From the NCBI GenBank assembly GCA_963377175.1, contig CAUJNA010003322.1, positions 467,928 through 531,927 on the forward strand: a stretch of 64,000 bases of DNA, given 5' to 3'. Shown one piece after another: positions 53,231-64,000 of the stretch. The stretch's first letter is position 1. Each line of letters begins with the position of its first letter. A program made the translations under genes and the position numbers. The notes below the pieces were generated by a model that ran no database searches, was not told where the DNA came from, and saw nothing but the letters and a program-made list of their open reading frames with translations. Origin of the DNA: Effrenium voratum (lineage: Eukaryota > Sar > Dinophyceae > Suessiales > Symbiodiniaceae).

Positions 53231-54390
53231 GCAAGCTCACTTCTTTGGCCGGCCACATCAACCGGCGCTGGAGGAGTTCGATACCCACACCTCTCCTGAC
53301 GACTCGTGTGACGCGCAGTCCTCCAAGGCAACAAACCTTTGAGAACGCGAAGGCGGGACTGTCGAGGTCCTGTAATTCACAATCGACCTGCGGTTTTTGG
53401 ACCGCGGGGCCGCAGCCCAAGGCGCGGCAGGTGACCAGTGTTCCGCAGCCCAAGCGTCTGCGCACAAACATCGTGCAGCGACAGCGCAGCCAAGTCCACC
53501 TCAGCTCTTCAAGTTGCCCAAGAGCCCAAGCCTCTGTGAAGAAAGGAGCAGCAGCGTTTCCCTCCGACATGCGTACGGACACGAGAATGTGTGAAACTCG
53601 TACTCAGGTCCGGCTGGGAGATGGATTGCCCTGCGTGTTTCCTCTTCCTCCCGCACATCACGCTCCAGCGCAGCGTCCGTTTGGGAGGCAAGTTTCAGGA
53701 ACGAACCCAAACCTGTTCCTTGCTTCTGACAAAGTGTGTTGGAGGAGTTTCTCCTATGCTTAACTGGCCCGAAGAAACGCCGGAGGTTCTTGGCGCGTGC
53801 TGCGGTGTCTTGTTTGGAAACGGGAAACTCTACACCGCGTACCAGAGTAGCTGTCCGTAGTTGCATAGATCCTGCCGAACACCTGAGTGACCATCACCCA
53901 CTGCGAGTACCGCACCAGCAGTAGCAACCTACTGCAGTGGCGCAGCGGACGCGCCAACCAGATCGTCCGGTCATCTTGTTTCCGCGCGGCGCGCGCAGGT
54001 TTTTATGAGATGGACACACTTTACATGCTGCGCGGCGGCTTGCCTGCGAAGTTCCTCCTCGCTTGCGCGTTGTGCCAGAAGACGTTTGTCGTCCGGACGC
54101 AGGGGGTCGTCACATGTCCATCAAGTCTTGAAACGGCACGGCAAACGCTACGGCGGTGTCGAATTTTCTGAAACTTCTGGTTCCCTTTTTTTGTCGGTTG
54201 ACGCTGTTTTCTTTCGTAGATGACCTTACCCTGACGGCCTGACTGGGCCGGACGCTAACCGCGACGCTTTCTTGGAGAATGTTATAACTTTCGTAGACAG
54301 CGAGCCGCCTGAGCAGGTTTATCGTCTTCTCGGCCGCAGCCAGTGCCAAGGGTGCTGATGAGCCTCGTTTCTTGCGACTTCGTTTTTTTC

Positions 54391-54560
54391 TCAATTCCAC
54401 TTGTGCTGGTCGGCTGCCTGGCGCTGTTCTTCATGAGCCGGAACAGCTGCTACTTGCGCTGCTGAGATCGCAGGTAAGTCAGATGCGAACTCCACGTCAA
54501 GGGGTTCCTCGCCCTTCAAGGCCCTCGGACCCGCTTCCAACGCTAAGTAAGAGGCAGACC
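54391..54560 (-). CDS. Exon-like frame end, unrecognised
   Basis: The last 50 codons of a minus frame read LALEAGPRALKGEEPLDVEF followed by ASDLPAISAAQVAAVPAHEE, then a stop at 54391. The part of the frame upstream of 54.56 kb is Pro/Arg-rich and unconvincing, so an acceptor may lie near 54560. Confidence 0.3.
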
Positions 54561-54599
54561 TTGGCGCCCCGTCCCACAAACAAAGTGTTGGGCGTCTTG

Positions 54600-55920
54600 T
54601 AGACGCATGACCGTTGCAAAGGGCCGCAAACCTTCCTGCTGGCCGCAATCTTCTTGCGAAGATCGCGAAGAGGGGGGGTCGTCGTAGTAGGATGTTTACA
54701 GTGCTAGGGAGCCTGGAAACCGGAAAGGGCTTCAGCAAGAGGCAGGCAACATGAGATTGTGTGTTTGCAGTTTTTGCTGTGTCTGGCTCAAGAAAAAGGG
54801 GTCGTGTCAGTGCAGGTTCGTGCGTGCCGCAGCAGGCTGAGGGCAGGGGCCATAAGTTCTTCCCCGTTTGATGTAATGACCATGTTCTTGGCAAGTGAGG
54901 TTGCAACTCCGAGCGGCGAAGGCTTGGAGGGTGGCTTGGCCCAGGCGTGGGGTGGGACAAAACCCATTAGGCTGCATATGTGTGCAGCTTGGTGTCACAC
55001 ATTCGTACGAGTCAACGAGCTGAAGCGCTGACTCCTCATCAGCTACACCCATCTCATGTCAGTAGGCCCCGGACGAGTGCCTGCGGGCAAACCTTTCATG
55101 GGTCTCTCAAGATCCACGCACCCCAGGCATGATTTGGTAGGCTGTGTTTCTGCTTGTTTTGCAAGGATTATCGGTCGCTGCTTGTTGCCGGGTTTAGGGT
55201 AGGTTTGGTTTAGGCTGGCTTTGTGGTGAGTGGCCACAGTCAACAAGCGCGCTAGAGCTGTGTTGTACCCCAGCAGCAAAGCCAACCCCCAAAATCCTGC
55301 GCCGGTCTTCCTTCCACTGCAAGTAAAGCTGGTGTTTACCGTGTTAGTTGTGTTTAACAAGTACCAGCAGTGTGTTTGATGCTGGCGCAAGGTAATGCCA
55401 AACTTTGGCACCCTTGGAGAGAAACCCCAGCATCCCGAAGACAGCAAACAGAGGTAAATGAAATTTCCACCAATGATGGTCTAAAGGTTTTGCTTTTCTG
55501 GTTCTCAGGATACAAGACTCTGCTAACGTGGTGTCACTTTACTTAGGAACTGGCAATTGGCTGCTCTAGGTTGCCTCTTTCGTACCAGCTTTCTTGACCC
55601 AAATGGTTGCCCTGGCTGCACGACCTATGCAGGAGTCGATGGGCGGCTTGCAGCACAAGCGGCTTGAAGAGTTGGATGAAGAAGAGGCTGGGCCCAAAGG
55701 AATCTCACCCTACTTGCACCTACAAAACCCACAGAAGACGCTTAACCGAAAACGTGCGGGGGTCGAACGCGCAGGCTGCCATCGTTGCCTTGTAAACACC
55801 GCTTGTTTTTTGTGGTTGCTGTTTCCACACTTTTTTGGCAGGTTTTGTCTGTGCTATTTCGTGAGGACTGCTAACCTCCCCCCTTCTGGAAGCCAATAAT
55901 CATTCAACATGCAATTTGCA
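54600..55920. other. Unassigned sequence
   Basis: No convincing gene. GTTTAGGGTAGGTTTGG near 55190 is a telomere-like word but is isolated. The 101-codon plus frame at 55594-55899 ends in a hydrophobic stretch and has no recognisable domain. Confidence 0.35.
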
Positions 55921-56650
55921 TTAGGGAGCTTAAGCAGTTCAATTCCTCACCAAAAAATAAATGGCAATGCAGAATTTAGCACTGGCAACTTCAGATTAGG
56001 TACTAGGTTTAGTACAGGCAAGCAAATAATATGACTTTTCCGTGCGTGCCATGAGCCGCAGCAAAGGTGTCTATCTTTTCACAAGACATGAACAACACAG
56101 GGCTTGCACAAAGATAGACCCTTTCCCTGAAACTGCAAACGAAGCTCTGACGGACACTGCTCGGGTCTTGCGCGGGACCCAGACATCTGCAGAGGGAGGG
56201 TTGATTGTGGACTCGCAGAGCTACCCCCTTTGTTCTGGAAGTCAAAAATTATTTCAAGATGCATTCAAGTCCTCACTAAAATTAAATACTGGCAGTGCTC
56301 AATTTAGTCTTGGCAATACTAAGTATAAGACTTGCAAGTTCAAATTAGGTAGTGCAAAATAAATTTACAGCAGGGAAGCAAGAAATATACAACTTTTCCG
56401 GGCCATGAACCGTTGTAAAAGTGTCTATCTTTTCGCAAGGCCTTTAAAACACAGGGCCTGCGCAAAGATTGAAACTTTTGACCGGAGAGTTTCCATTTTT
56501 CCGCGGGGCCGCCGAAACCTGCAGAGAGGTGATTCCGTTTTCGCACGAAGACCAAATTCAGTAGCGATAGATAGCACTAAAATTACACTCAATACTCCAT
56601 TTAGTACTGGCAACATTACATTTGGAACTGTTTTCCGGGCCAGAAGCCGT
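55920..56650. repeat. Scattered units of AT-rich TTTAGTACTGGCAA repeat
   Basis: AATTTAGCACTGGCAAC-, AATTTAGTCTTGGCAATACT- and CATTTAGTACTGGCAAC-like words occur near 55975, 56305 and 56598. The same family builds the arms of the inverted-repeat element at 57.94-59.37 kb. A second recurring text (CCGTAGCAAAAGT, CTATCTTTTC) lies next to these words at 56055, 56410 and 56648. Confidence 0.65.
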
Positions 56651-56984
56651 AGCAAAAGTTTCTATCTTGGTTTGGCTAACTGCCTCAAAAAAAATAGCAC
56701 ACGGGCTGAAAAAGACGACCCCGCGCCTTTTCGTTATGTAAGGGGCCGTCCCTTAGTTTGTTTTGCAGGCAAAAACCATTGTAAACCGACACAGAGGAGA
56801 AAAAACCGATACCCCCCAGAAGCCATGATGACACACATCAGGTCCAAGTTGTTGTCGCAAACCCAGATTGCGGAATCATAAATTTGCAGGGCCCAAGCAG
56901 ATACCCAAACCGATGCCCAACCGATACCCAACTCATTAGCCGCCGTGCCGAATCCAACCAGCTGCCCTGCAGCCTTTCCCTGGA

Positions 56985-57265
56985 GCTGCCAAAATGTACT
57001 TTGTGTACTACAGTCGTACTGACAAGTTGCGACTTCCGCGCTGGAGCTGCCAAAGTGTACTTCGTATACTACACTATACCACACTTACTTGCATTGCAAA
57101 GCTGCGACTTTCGAGCCGGAGCTGCCAAAGTGTACTGCGTATACTACTGAACAGTTGCGACTTTCCAGCGGGAGCTGCCAAAATGTACTTTGTGTACTAC
57201 ACTTGCGCTACCAAAATGTACTTTGTGTACTACACTTGCGCTGAAAAGTTGCGACCGCAAACCGA
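56985..57265. repeat. Minisatellite with GAGCTGCCAAAATGTACTTTG core, about five copies
   Basis: Units of about 30-100 bp contain GCTGCCAAA(A/G)TGTACT and GTGTACTAC, with TTGCGACTTTC in the spacers. Tyr/Cys-rich frames across it are artefacts. Confidence 0.85.
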
Positions 57266-57299
57266 TGCTGAGGAAAAGAACCGATACTGACCGACGCTA

Positions 57300-57940
57300 G
57301 GGCATAAGGATACAAGGGTTGCCCACGGGGTTGCTTTTTCAACCCACATGTGTTCTAGCTGGAGGTGTTGCCGAGCTTGTAGGTGTTCAAACTATGAACT
57401 ATGTGAGAATGATAGCTGCTCTTTTTTAGAAAGTGTTCGAAGTGGTGTTGCGAAGGTTAGCTTTAGGAACCACGATCAAACATGTTGGGCCCGTTGATTT
57501 TGATTGGGGCCGCTAGAATAGACAGGTTGCCCACTCCAAAACACGTAAACAACGTGATTTCAATTTTGGAAAAACAAACCGAAACCTTACACCTAGGAAA
57601 TCCAGTTTTGCTCGTGGTCCCAAAACTATCAGTCCTTATATGAATCCACAGAGCAGGGAGTTCCCCACAGGAGCCCCCGACCCTCTTCCAATCCGACTTG
57701 TGTGAGTTCTCTTAAATGTCATTTTGTCGTTTTTTTGCTCAGAGGCCAAAGGCCTTTAATCTAGAAACAAACCATCATTTGTTTATATACACCGTTAAAA
57801 CCATGCCAAGCCAACATAAGGGTCGCCCGCAGGCAGCAGGAGCCCCTGATCCTCTTGAATCTGACTGCTTTGTGGTCCTTTTTCATGGCAAGTGTTTTTC
57901 CTGGCGGGGTTGAATCTTCCAGATGAAAGCCCTAGCCTGG
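57300..57940. other. Unassigned sequence
   Basis: No gene seen. GGCCAAAGGCCTTTAATCTAG near 57745 resembles the end motif of the inverted-repeat element that follows. Confidence 0.4.
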
Positions 57941-57942
57941 CT

Positions 57943-59373
57943 CACCTAAGCTCTTCCCAGCTTAAAAGCTAAAGGCCTGAGATCTAGGCAATAAAGACAA
58001 GTTGCCAGTACTGAATTAAGTACATGAATTGTACGCCTTAAACCAAATGCAGGAAATATAAGATGCAATTTTGGCAACCTAAATTAAATTCTAGGAATGT
58101 AAGATTTAGCCTTGGCAATTGAACAAGTCGTAGTACTTCTAAATTAATGACGGGGAAGGTACGATTTAGTTTTGGCAATGCTGAATTTATTATTGGCCAA
58201 ACTAAATCAAGTATGGCCCAACCCACCCAACTCCCGAGTAAAGAGGGTATTTTGACGGCTGGGGCCCACATTTATTAGGGCTGGTGCCGTGTGGGGCAAG
58301 CGTGTTCCCTTTTCCCGGTTGCGTGGTCTGCCCAGGCATGATTGCACTAATCGCACGCGCGGGCCACATTCCCAAAACAACCCCGAAACACGGACTGTGT
58401 CGCTTGTCAATACTTAACACAGTTTTAGCTTCGCGCCAGTTTTGACACGGCCAGTTTTGGAAACTACAAAAGCGCAACGGAAACGTAGCCCCTTTACGAA
58501 CGCTTCAAGTGTCCAAAACGTACCGGAAACGGAGCCGGAGCCCCTTGACACAAACTGGGCCATGTCAAAACAACTTGTGTCACGTGCGTGTAAAAATGCA
58601 AAACAGTCAAACAAGTTACCAAGCAGGGCCGTCTCAAAACTTGTGTCGAAGCCCCCCGTGTCAGAACTTGTGTCAAAACTTTAGCAGAACTGCCGTGTCA
58701 AATCTTCTCACAACCTACTGCATATAGCCACAAAAAAGTTTTGACATGGGGAAGTTTTGACACACGGTTTGACACGGCGCCTGTCTGGTGACTTGTTTGG
58801 CTTCTTTGCACTTTTTCCCGCGCGCCGGGAGTTTGAACACAAGTGGTGGCACAAGTTTTGACACAATCGTCAACTTACGTTTTTTGTTGTTATTTACGTC
58901 TGGAACCTGCCTCAATCGGTCCCCTCCCCCCAACAAACATTGCCAACAGTCATGTTGACCTTCTTCTGTCGGAAATTTTGCGGGGCCTGGGTTGGACTTT
59001 GCTTGACTTAGTGCTGCCAAGCGTAAAGTTTAGTATTGCCAAGACTTAATCTTAGACTGCCAGTGCTAAATTGGGTGCTGCACGGCCTAATTTAATTTTG
59101 TATTGGCAACACTTAAGTTAGTGTCGCCAAAGATAAATCTCAGATTCCCAGTATTTAATTTAGTGTTGCAAAGACTTAATCTTAGATTCCCAGTACTTAA
59201 TTTAGGGTTGCCAAGGCCAAATTTGGTATTGCCGAGAATTAGTCTTAGATTCCCAGCACCTTTTCCCAGACTCAATCTTGGATTCCCAGTACTCCATTTA
59301 GTTTGACCAAGACTAAATTTAGTATTGCCAAGATCTAATGCCTTTAGCCTTTGAGCTGGGAAGGGCTTGGGTG
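57943..59373. mobile_element. 1.4-kb inverted-repeat element built from minisatellite units
   Basis: The left end (CACCTAAGCTCTTCCCAGCT, GCTAAAGGC, AGATCTAGGCAATA) is the inverted copy of the right end (TATTGCCAAGATCTAATGCC, AGCTGGGAAGGGCTTGGGTG). The arms, about 57943-58230 and 59035-59373, hold repeated TTTAG(T)CTTGGCAA units. The centre has GTGTCAAAACTTGTGTC words in both orientations around 58555-58870. No protein is encoded. It is probably a non-autonomous transposon; no target duplication was fixed. Confidence 0.65.
59035..59340. repeat. Tandem AT-rich minisatellite, about five units
   Basis: GACTTAATCTTAGATTCCCAG with TTAATTTAGTGTTGCCAA recurs with a period of about 55-60 bp. It forms the right arm of the inverted-repeat element. 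Confidence 0.85.
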
Positions 59374-59689
59374 AACCGCCCTCCAAAGAAAACGGCTACG
59401 GCTTTGGTGTGGAATGTCACCCCCAAAACAGAAACAACACAGTGTTGCGTGACAGTAAAGCGGACCCCCAAAACAGTCAGACTAAAGAGGAGCAGCAACC
59501 CCCTGCATGTAGCTGCCTGGGAAGAACTTAGGGCAACCAGGCTAAGGCTTTGATCTGGAAGTTCTCACTCTCCAAGCAAACTTGATATTAAAGAGGGCGC
59601 CAAAACAGTCAGATTAAAGAGACCAGGGGCTCCTGCGGGCACCCCCCTTTGTGTGGCTGTTGGATTTTGTTGTATCTTGGGGGCGGCGC

Positions 59690-59760
59690 GTCACTTGTGA
59701 CCTGCGTTTGTTTTCGCGCCACTGACGCACGTGCACGCGCACGCGCCCACGGACCTTGGG
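59690..59760. repeat. Second copy of the 10.1-kb repeat text
   Basis: GTCACTTGTGACCTGCG, then TGACGCACG and a GCGCAC...CCC tail, matches the text at 10103-10175 inside the 605-bp insertion. It shows that this repeat is dispersed. Confidence 0.6.
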
Positions 59761-59769
59761 GCAAATGCC

Positions 59770-60630
59770 CAAACGAAGGCTCTTAACTTTTACCGAAACA
59801 CCATTGTTGCTCTAAATTGTTTCTTCTCCTAGGTCAAATCTGGGGCAAAACCTTGAACATTTAGAAGTGTTGTTCTGGGGTTGGAAAAAGCCGCCTGAAT
59901 GGTTACACCCCCTTGTTGCTTGACACGGTGGCGCCCTAGTTGCAATTAACAGTTCCCACGAAATGGCATAGTTTTGTCATAGAAACGTGGAACACAGGAT
60001 TTCAGGTCTGAAACTCTGGTTTTCGGGGCGTTACTGCTTGGAGACGAAGGAACGTCTGTCGCGCAAACCCTCAAGGTTCCCCATCCAGCCTGGCCAGTTG
60101 GTGCTGAATCAGGCACGCCTCCAGCGCGCGTGATTCTAAACTCATACCAGCGTGGAAAAGGAAGGATATTTTCTTGACTCGAGCAGCCCCAGAGATCGTA
60201 GGATTTCACAGCGCGAAGGGCTGTGCCTGATGTCTCCTGAGGTCCAGCAGCTGTTGCAGATGCTAGACCCGGGAATGGTGGAATCTGCCGAGCGCCTTCT
60301 TGGTGCAGTGCTGTGCAATCTGACGCCTGGAAGTGAAGCCTTCGCTGTGCTGGGGGCTCTGTTTAAATAGATGAGCTAAAGCGATTGCCGCACTAATGGC
60401 GCCTGTGTTGTGACAGGACCGTATGTGTTTTTACTCTTGTGAGGTGGCTGACACATATCGTCGCATGTTTGCACCCAAATCGCCGAGGGAGGTGTTTGAA
60501 AGGGCCCTGCAAGGCTGGGGTTTGGAGCTTCGGGTGTTGACAGGATGGCAATGTTGTCTTGCTCCTTTGCCTTGTCAGAGCGGAACAGAAGCATTGTATA
60601 TGCGAAACTAAGCTCCTGGGTCTACCTGCT
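59770..60630. other. Unassigned sequence with short open frames
   Basis: A plus frame at 60152-60370 reads LMSPEVQQLLQMLDPGMVES followed by AERLLGAVLCNLTPG, a protein-like helical stretch with an ATG and a stop. It may be a small exon but has no recognised family. Nothing else is convincing. Confidence 0.3.
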
Positions 60631-60809
60631 GCAGCCGGATGCTTCTGGATGAGGGCGACGTAGACGACCTGCCCATTTACACCCGAAAAGACGTTACCTC
60701 CACATGTTCAGGATATTTCCGTGGCTCAACGGTAAGTCCGTCCACCCCACTTGCGACCAACACCGCAGCGCAGAGCGGCCTTTGCTGTCTGCCACCTGGC
60801 GCATCTTCC

Positions 60810-61475
60810 ATTCCCGCAAAGTTTTGTTTCCGCAGCTTTTACGAACGCCAAGCAAGTTTTGTTTCCGCAGAACGTTACGAACAGATCATCAAGCAAGTTT
60901 TGTCCCCCGCAGAACTTGACGAACAAATCGTCAGGCAAGTTTTCTCCCTGCAGAACTTGAACTTTACGAACAGATCCTCAGGAAAGCTTTGTCTTACGAA
61001 CAGACTTTCAAGCAAGGTTTATCTCTACAGAACTGTACGAACAGACGGCCAAGAAGATTTCTCTCCGCAGAACTTTACGAACAGATTGTTGAACAAAGTG
61101 GTCTTCTTTGCGCATTTTTCCATTTTCCAATCACTTGTTTTGCAATTTCTCCTTTTCCACGCCTGGTGTGCCAAAACGCGTTACGGTCAGACTTTTACAG
61201 ACTTGTGTCATCGTCGCAAAAAAAGCTCAGAAATGAGAAATGAAAGAGAGCCAAAACCTGCATTGACATGTTGTACCTTACAAACAGATTGCCAGGCACA
61301 TGAATGTTGTTTCCGCAGAACCAACCCGCATTTCGGACAAGCAAAATTTGTCTTACGAACAGATGGTCAAGCAAGTTTTGTCTCCGCAGAGCTTTACGAA
61401 GTGATCGTCAAGCAGGGTTTGTCATCGCAGAAGTTTCCGAACAGGTCGTCAAGCAAGCATTGTCTCCACAGAACT
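60810..61475. repeat. Minisatellite with a unit of about 42 bp
   Basis: TTACGAACAGATCGTCAAGC and AAGTTTTGTCTCCGCAGAAC alternate about eight times at 60810-61090 and four to five times at 61265-61475, with non-repeat DNA between. The unit is close to a multiple of three, which keeps a 280-codon plus frame (60639-61481) open; its 14-residue repeats (YEQIVKQVLS-like) are a by-product until expression is shown. Confidence 0.85.
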
Positions 61476-61689
61476 TTATGAACGCAATCTGGCTGAAAAC
61501 TATGAGCGCTGGGAGTCTGGGAGTCCTTTGGCTGATTCCTGCGGAGATGAATTTTCTGGGCCTGTGGCCTCTGGCCGGCTCATGTTGTTTGTATGAGAAA
61601 CGTATCCTGTGCTACGATATGGCTGGCTAGGTTACGCATGTTGCCCGCCCCAGCCCCAGATGATGCCGGGGATGCCAGCTTCTGGGCCC

Positions 61690-61930
61690 CAGCCGGGCCC
61701 CAACCCAGAAGGCTGACGTGGGGTTGCGCGTGCGCGCGCGCCAGAGGCCCCAGAAAGAGCAGCCGAGAAAGAGCAGCCCGCAAGCCAGCCCGGAAACGCA
61801 AATGCAACAGAAGACCGTAAATAGCAGCGTTTTGTGGCTGGGGTCGCGCGCGCGCGCCAGAAGGCCCGAAAACCAACGGGGAAAAGCCAGGACCGCGCAG
61901 CGCGCGAGCCAGCCGCAGCAAAAGCAAAAC
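61690..61930. repeat. GC-rich imperfect direct repeat
   Basis: GCGCGCGCGCCAGA(A)GGCCC followed by AGAAAGAGCAGCC or AAAACCAACGGGG and then GCCAGCC occurs twice, at about 61727-61790 and 61846-61915. Frames are open on both strands and none is accepted. Confidence 0.65.
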
Positions 61931-61989
61931 GGACAGAACAACAGCCCACCGCTCAGCACAGCAGTTTTGGACAGTATTTACAGCGTTTT

Positions 61990-64000
61990 GTAGAGCGAGG
62001 ACCCAGCGCTTGGCGCCAAAATGCGCGAAAATGAGCCTCGCTTATATCCCTCCGACACCTTCTACAGTGCTTCATGGGTTGAGAGGCTTTTTGGAAGATG
62101 CAGACCAAGCCCCGCTGAAGCGGCCCAACCCCAGACCCTGATGATGTCAGCCACATGGCTTGCGCGCGATCTAAGACGGATCTTTTAGCTTGCGAATGTA
62201 CCCATAGGCAGCAAGTAAATTGCACGAGTCCTGCCTTTTGGCTGGGGAACTTTACAGTCGGGTTGTCCTGACACTCAGTGGTCCAGAATTTACGCCTAGA
62301 TTCAGCTACATACATAAGCATAGGGGTTTTGGAGGAGTTTAGCCGGCAAGCGTACAGCGGCGCAAGTCAACAGGTACGACTGGCGCAGTAAGAGGGTACG
62401 CCTGGTGCGGCGCAACGGTGCGACTGGGACAGTGCTGGGCGGCAGCCCTTAAATCCGGCTACGCCTCCTGGGGTAGCATGTTGCCGCTAGGCAATTAGCC
62501 TGCGAGCTTCAGCTATACAGGCGCTGCACCCGTGCGCCGCCGACCCTCGTCACTTGGTCGTGATGCGTTGCCTAAATCCGGCACCTCTGCATCACCAGCT
62601 TTTGCTTGCCTGCGGGGAAACCCTCGCAAAACATCAGGCGTGTGCAGGGTTTAGGCGCTCAACAGTGCGTCACAGTCCCCAGGAATGAGCCACTGTAGAC
62701 TGAATATGTACAGCTCGATTGTTAGTAAGTTACTCCGCAGGCAGAAATTAGCCACTGTCACAGGTATATTAATTGTATTTGTTTAGTGGGCAAGTAGTCT
62801 CCACGGGAAACCCAGAAGTCGCACAAGTGACGATGTTGGAAGTGCTGGTGCTAGAGTGAGTCCTTGCAAAACTTGACAAGTATCTGGGGACTTGCTCACG
62901 GACGGAGTTTAGATAACACAAATTTGTCAGACACGTGAGATTGATTTGTGAATGTTGCAAGTTGGTCTTGGTCAGTCTGATCAGTTGTGCTTGCGTATGC
63001 TGTTTTTTAGGGCACGGATGATGAATGACATGAACAGTTAGGTTGGCCAATCAGTGTTAAGCAGTCCAAAGGATGTAGCAGCCTGCGCCTGCAATCATTC
63101 CAGTAGACCACTAACAAGACTGTAAACAATAATCGCGATTTGACAGCATGTAACTGTAGTCTACACAGCCGCAAAGAATCTGCAGCGTCTATTGAACATT
63201 GTCCTTTTCCGAAAGTCAAGTAACTATGTACTTCCTAGAAACCAAGCAATACCTAAATCGTACAGCACGCGCGAGCCCGCTAAGGGCCCAGCTGCGCAGA
63301 CAAGTCAAGGCGAAACTCGCCTGCGCTCCGGAGCGCGGGTTAATTATCTGTAGATAAAGAATATGTGCTAGTTTTGTCATAAAACATGAACCTATGCCGC
63401 AGGCAGGAGCAGGGTTTGGCCAGGACTGTGGCTAGACAGTCAGCACCTGCTGTCGCAACTAGCACATACAAATCAAAGCGAGAAGCATTCACTGGCTGTC
63501 CCGATCTGGTCCACTCAATTGTCTATCAGTTATTCAGAATGATGCGGCATGTTTTGGGGTCCATCAACCAGCTGCGCTTAGTCTAGCGCGGGCTTAGTAT
63601 TGTCGTTGTTTCATGGATAGCTGGAAAAACAAAGGAACCCATAGTACCATCAGACATGTTCTGAAATAGTTCACCATCTTCTTTAAAAGACCCCCAGACC
63701 ATGCCATGGCTGACCACCGTTCATTGCTTGCCAAGGTAATTTGCAGCCTCCTGCCAAGCCGTCGCAGTGATGATACCGATGGTCGACTCAACCAACCTGA
63801 GGGCGCGTCCAAACTTTGTTGCCTTTGCGGCTTGCAAGCTGGTCCTTGGAAGTTGTCTCGTGCTGGGCCCGCGGGAAAATCGCACCTTTTAAGTGCGAAA
63901 CCTGCTATGGCGAGAAGTTCCGAACCCAGTGCAACAGTAGCGCCCGAAGTTCATGCCCGGAGCTTTGAAAATTGTGCGACGCGCAGACTTGTGCAGAGCA
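61990..64000. other. Unassigned sequence
   Basis: No gene, RNA or clear repeat was recognised over the last 2 kb. Short GTACGACTGGCGCAG-like words near 62370-62430 recur two or three times. Open frames are short and overlap on both strands. Confidence 0.4.

Noticed and set aside
60639..61481. 280-codon frame as a real gene
   Set aside because: Most of it is a minisatellite with a unit close to a multiple of three; listed as a repeat instead.
61580..61959. Overlapping minus frames of 105-115 codons
   Set aside because: All frames are open in this GC-rich direct repeat, on both strands, with no protein-like conservation.

Overview
The window looks like nuclear DNA from a dinoflagellate, most likely of the Symbiodiniaceae type. 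The signs are degenerate Ty1/copia retrotransposons of the kind common in these genomes, a GC-AG intron next to GT-AG introns, AG|G acceptors, a degenerate CCCTAAA (Arabidopsis-type telomere) array, many minisatellites in GC-rich flanks, and a methyltransferase-fold gene resembling proteins abundant in Symbiodinium. No bacterial genes, rRNA, convincing tRNA or spliced-leader copy was seen. All identifications come from reading motifs; no database search was possible.

Layout. 1-8.8 kb: decayed sequence, mostly minus-strand coding-like fragments with stops and frame changes, plus minisatellites. 8.9-14.25 kb: a decayed minus-strand Ty1/copia element (gag, zinc knuckle, integrase, reverse transcriptase, RNase H), cut by two later insertions that each have a target-site duplication. 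15.17-16.54 kb: a GC-rich minisatellite. About 16.75-39.70 kb: the main discovery, a roughly 22.5-kb element with long imperfect terminal inverted repeats (outer edges 17154 and 39696). 39.8-48.3 kb: a second, plus-strand copia relic (gag at the start, reverse transcriptase and RNase H at the end) whose middle is occupied by unrelated material, including a telomere-like array and minus-strand exon-like pieces. 48.3-57 kb: mostly unassigned sequence. 57-62 kb: minisatellites and a 1.4-kb inverted-repeat element. 62-64 kb: nothing recognised.

The large element. All convincing genes lie on the minus strand. From the right they are three sets of small exons (37.6-36.7, 35.5-34.7 and 31.6-30.4 kb), a five-exon gene for a protein of about 1,111 residues with no recognised family (28248-24541), a 293-residue basic protein (24194-23313), a two-exon gene for a DUF7869-like protein with a transposase-like Asp/Asp/His-Asp pattern (23036-20469), and a cytosine-methyltransferase-like protein (20251-19061). 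Three adjacent products share a short W-x-x-P motif. Non-coding parts of the element are poor in CpG while the flanks are rich in it. I infer a large DNA transposon or virus-like element that encodes its own recombinase candidate and a methyltransferase-fold protein. I know of no named family with this combination.

Outside the element most open frames overlap on both strands of GC-rich DNA and are not trustworthy genes; only those with protein-like composition are listed, at low confidence.
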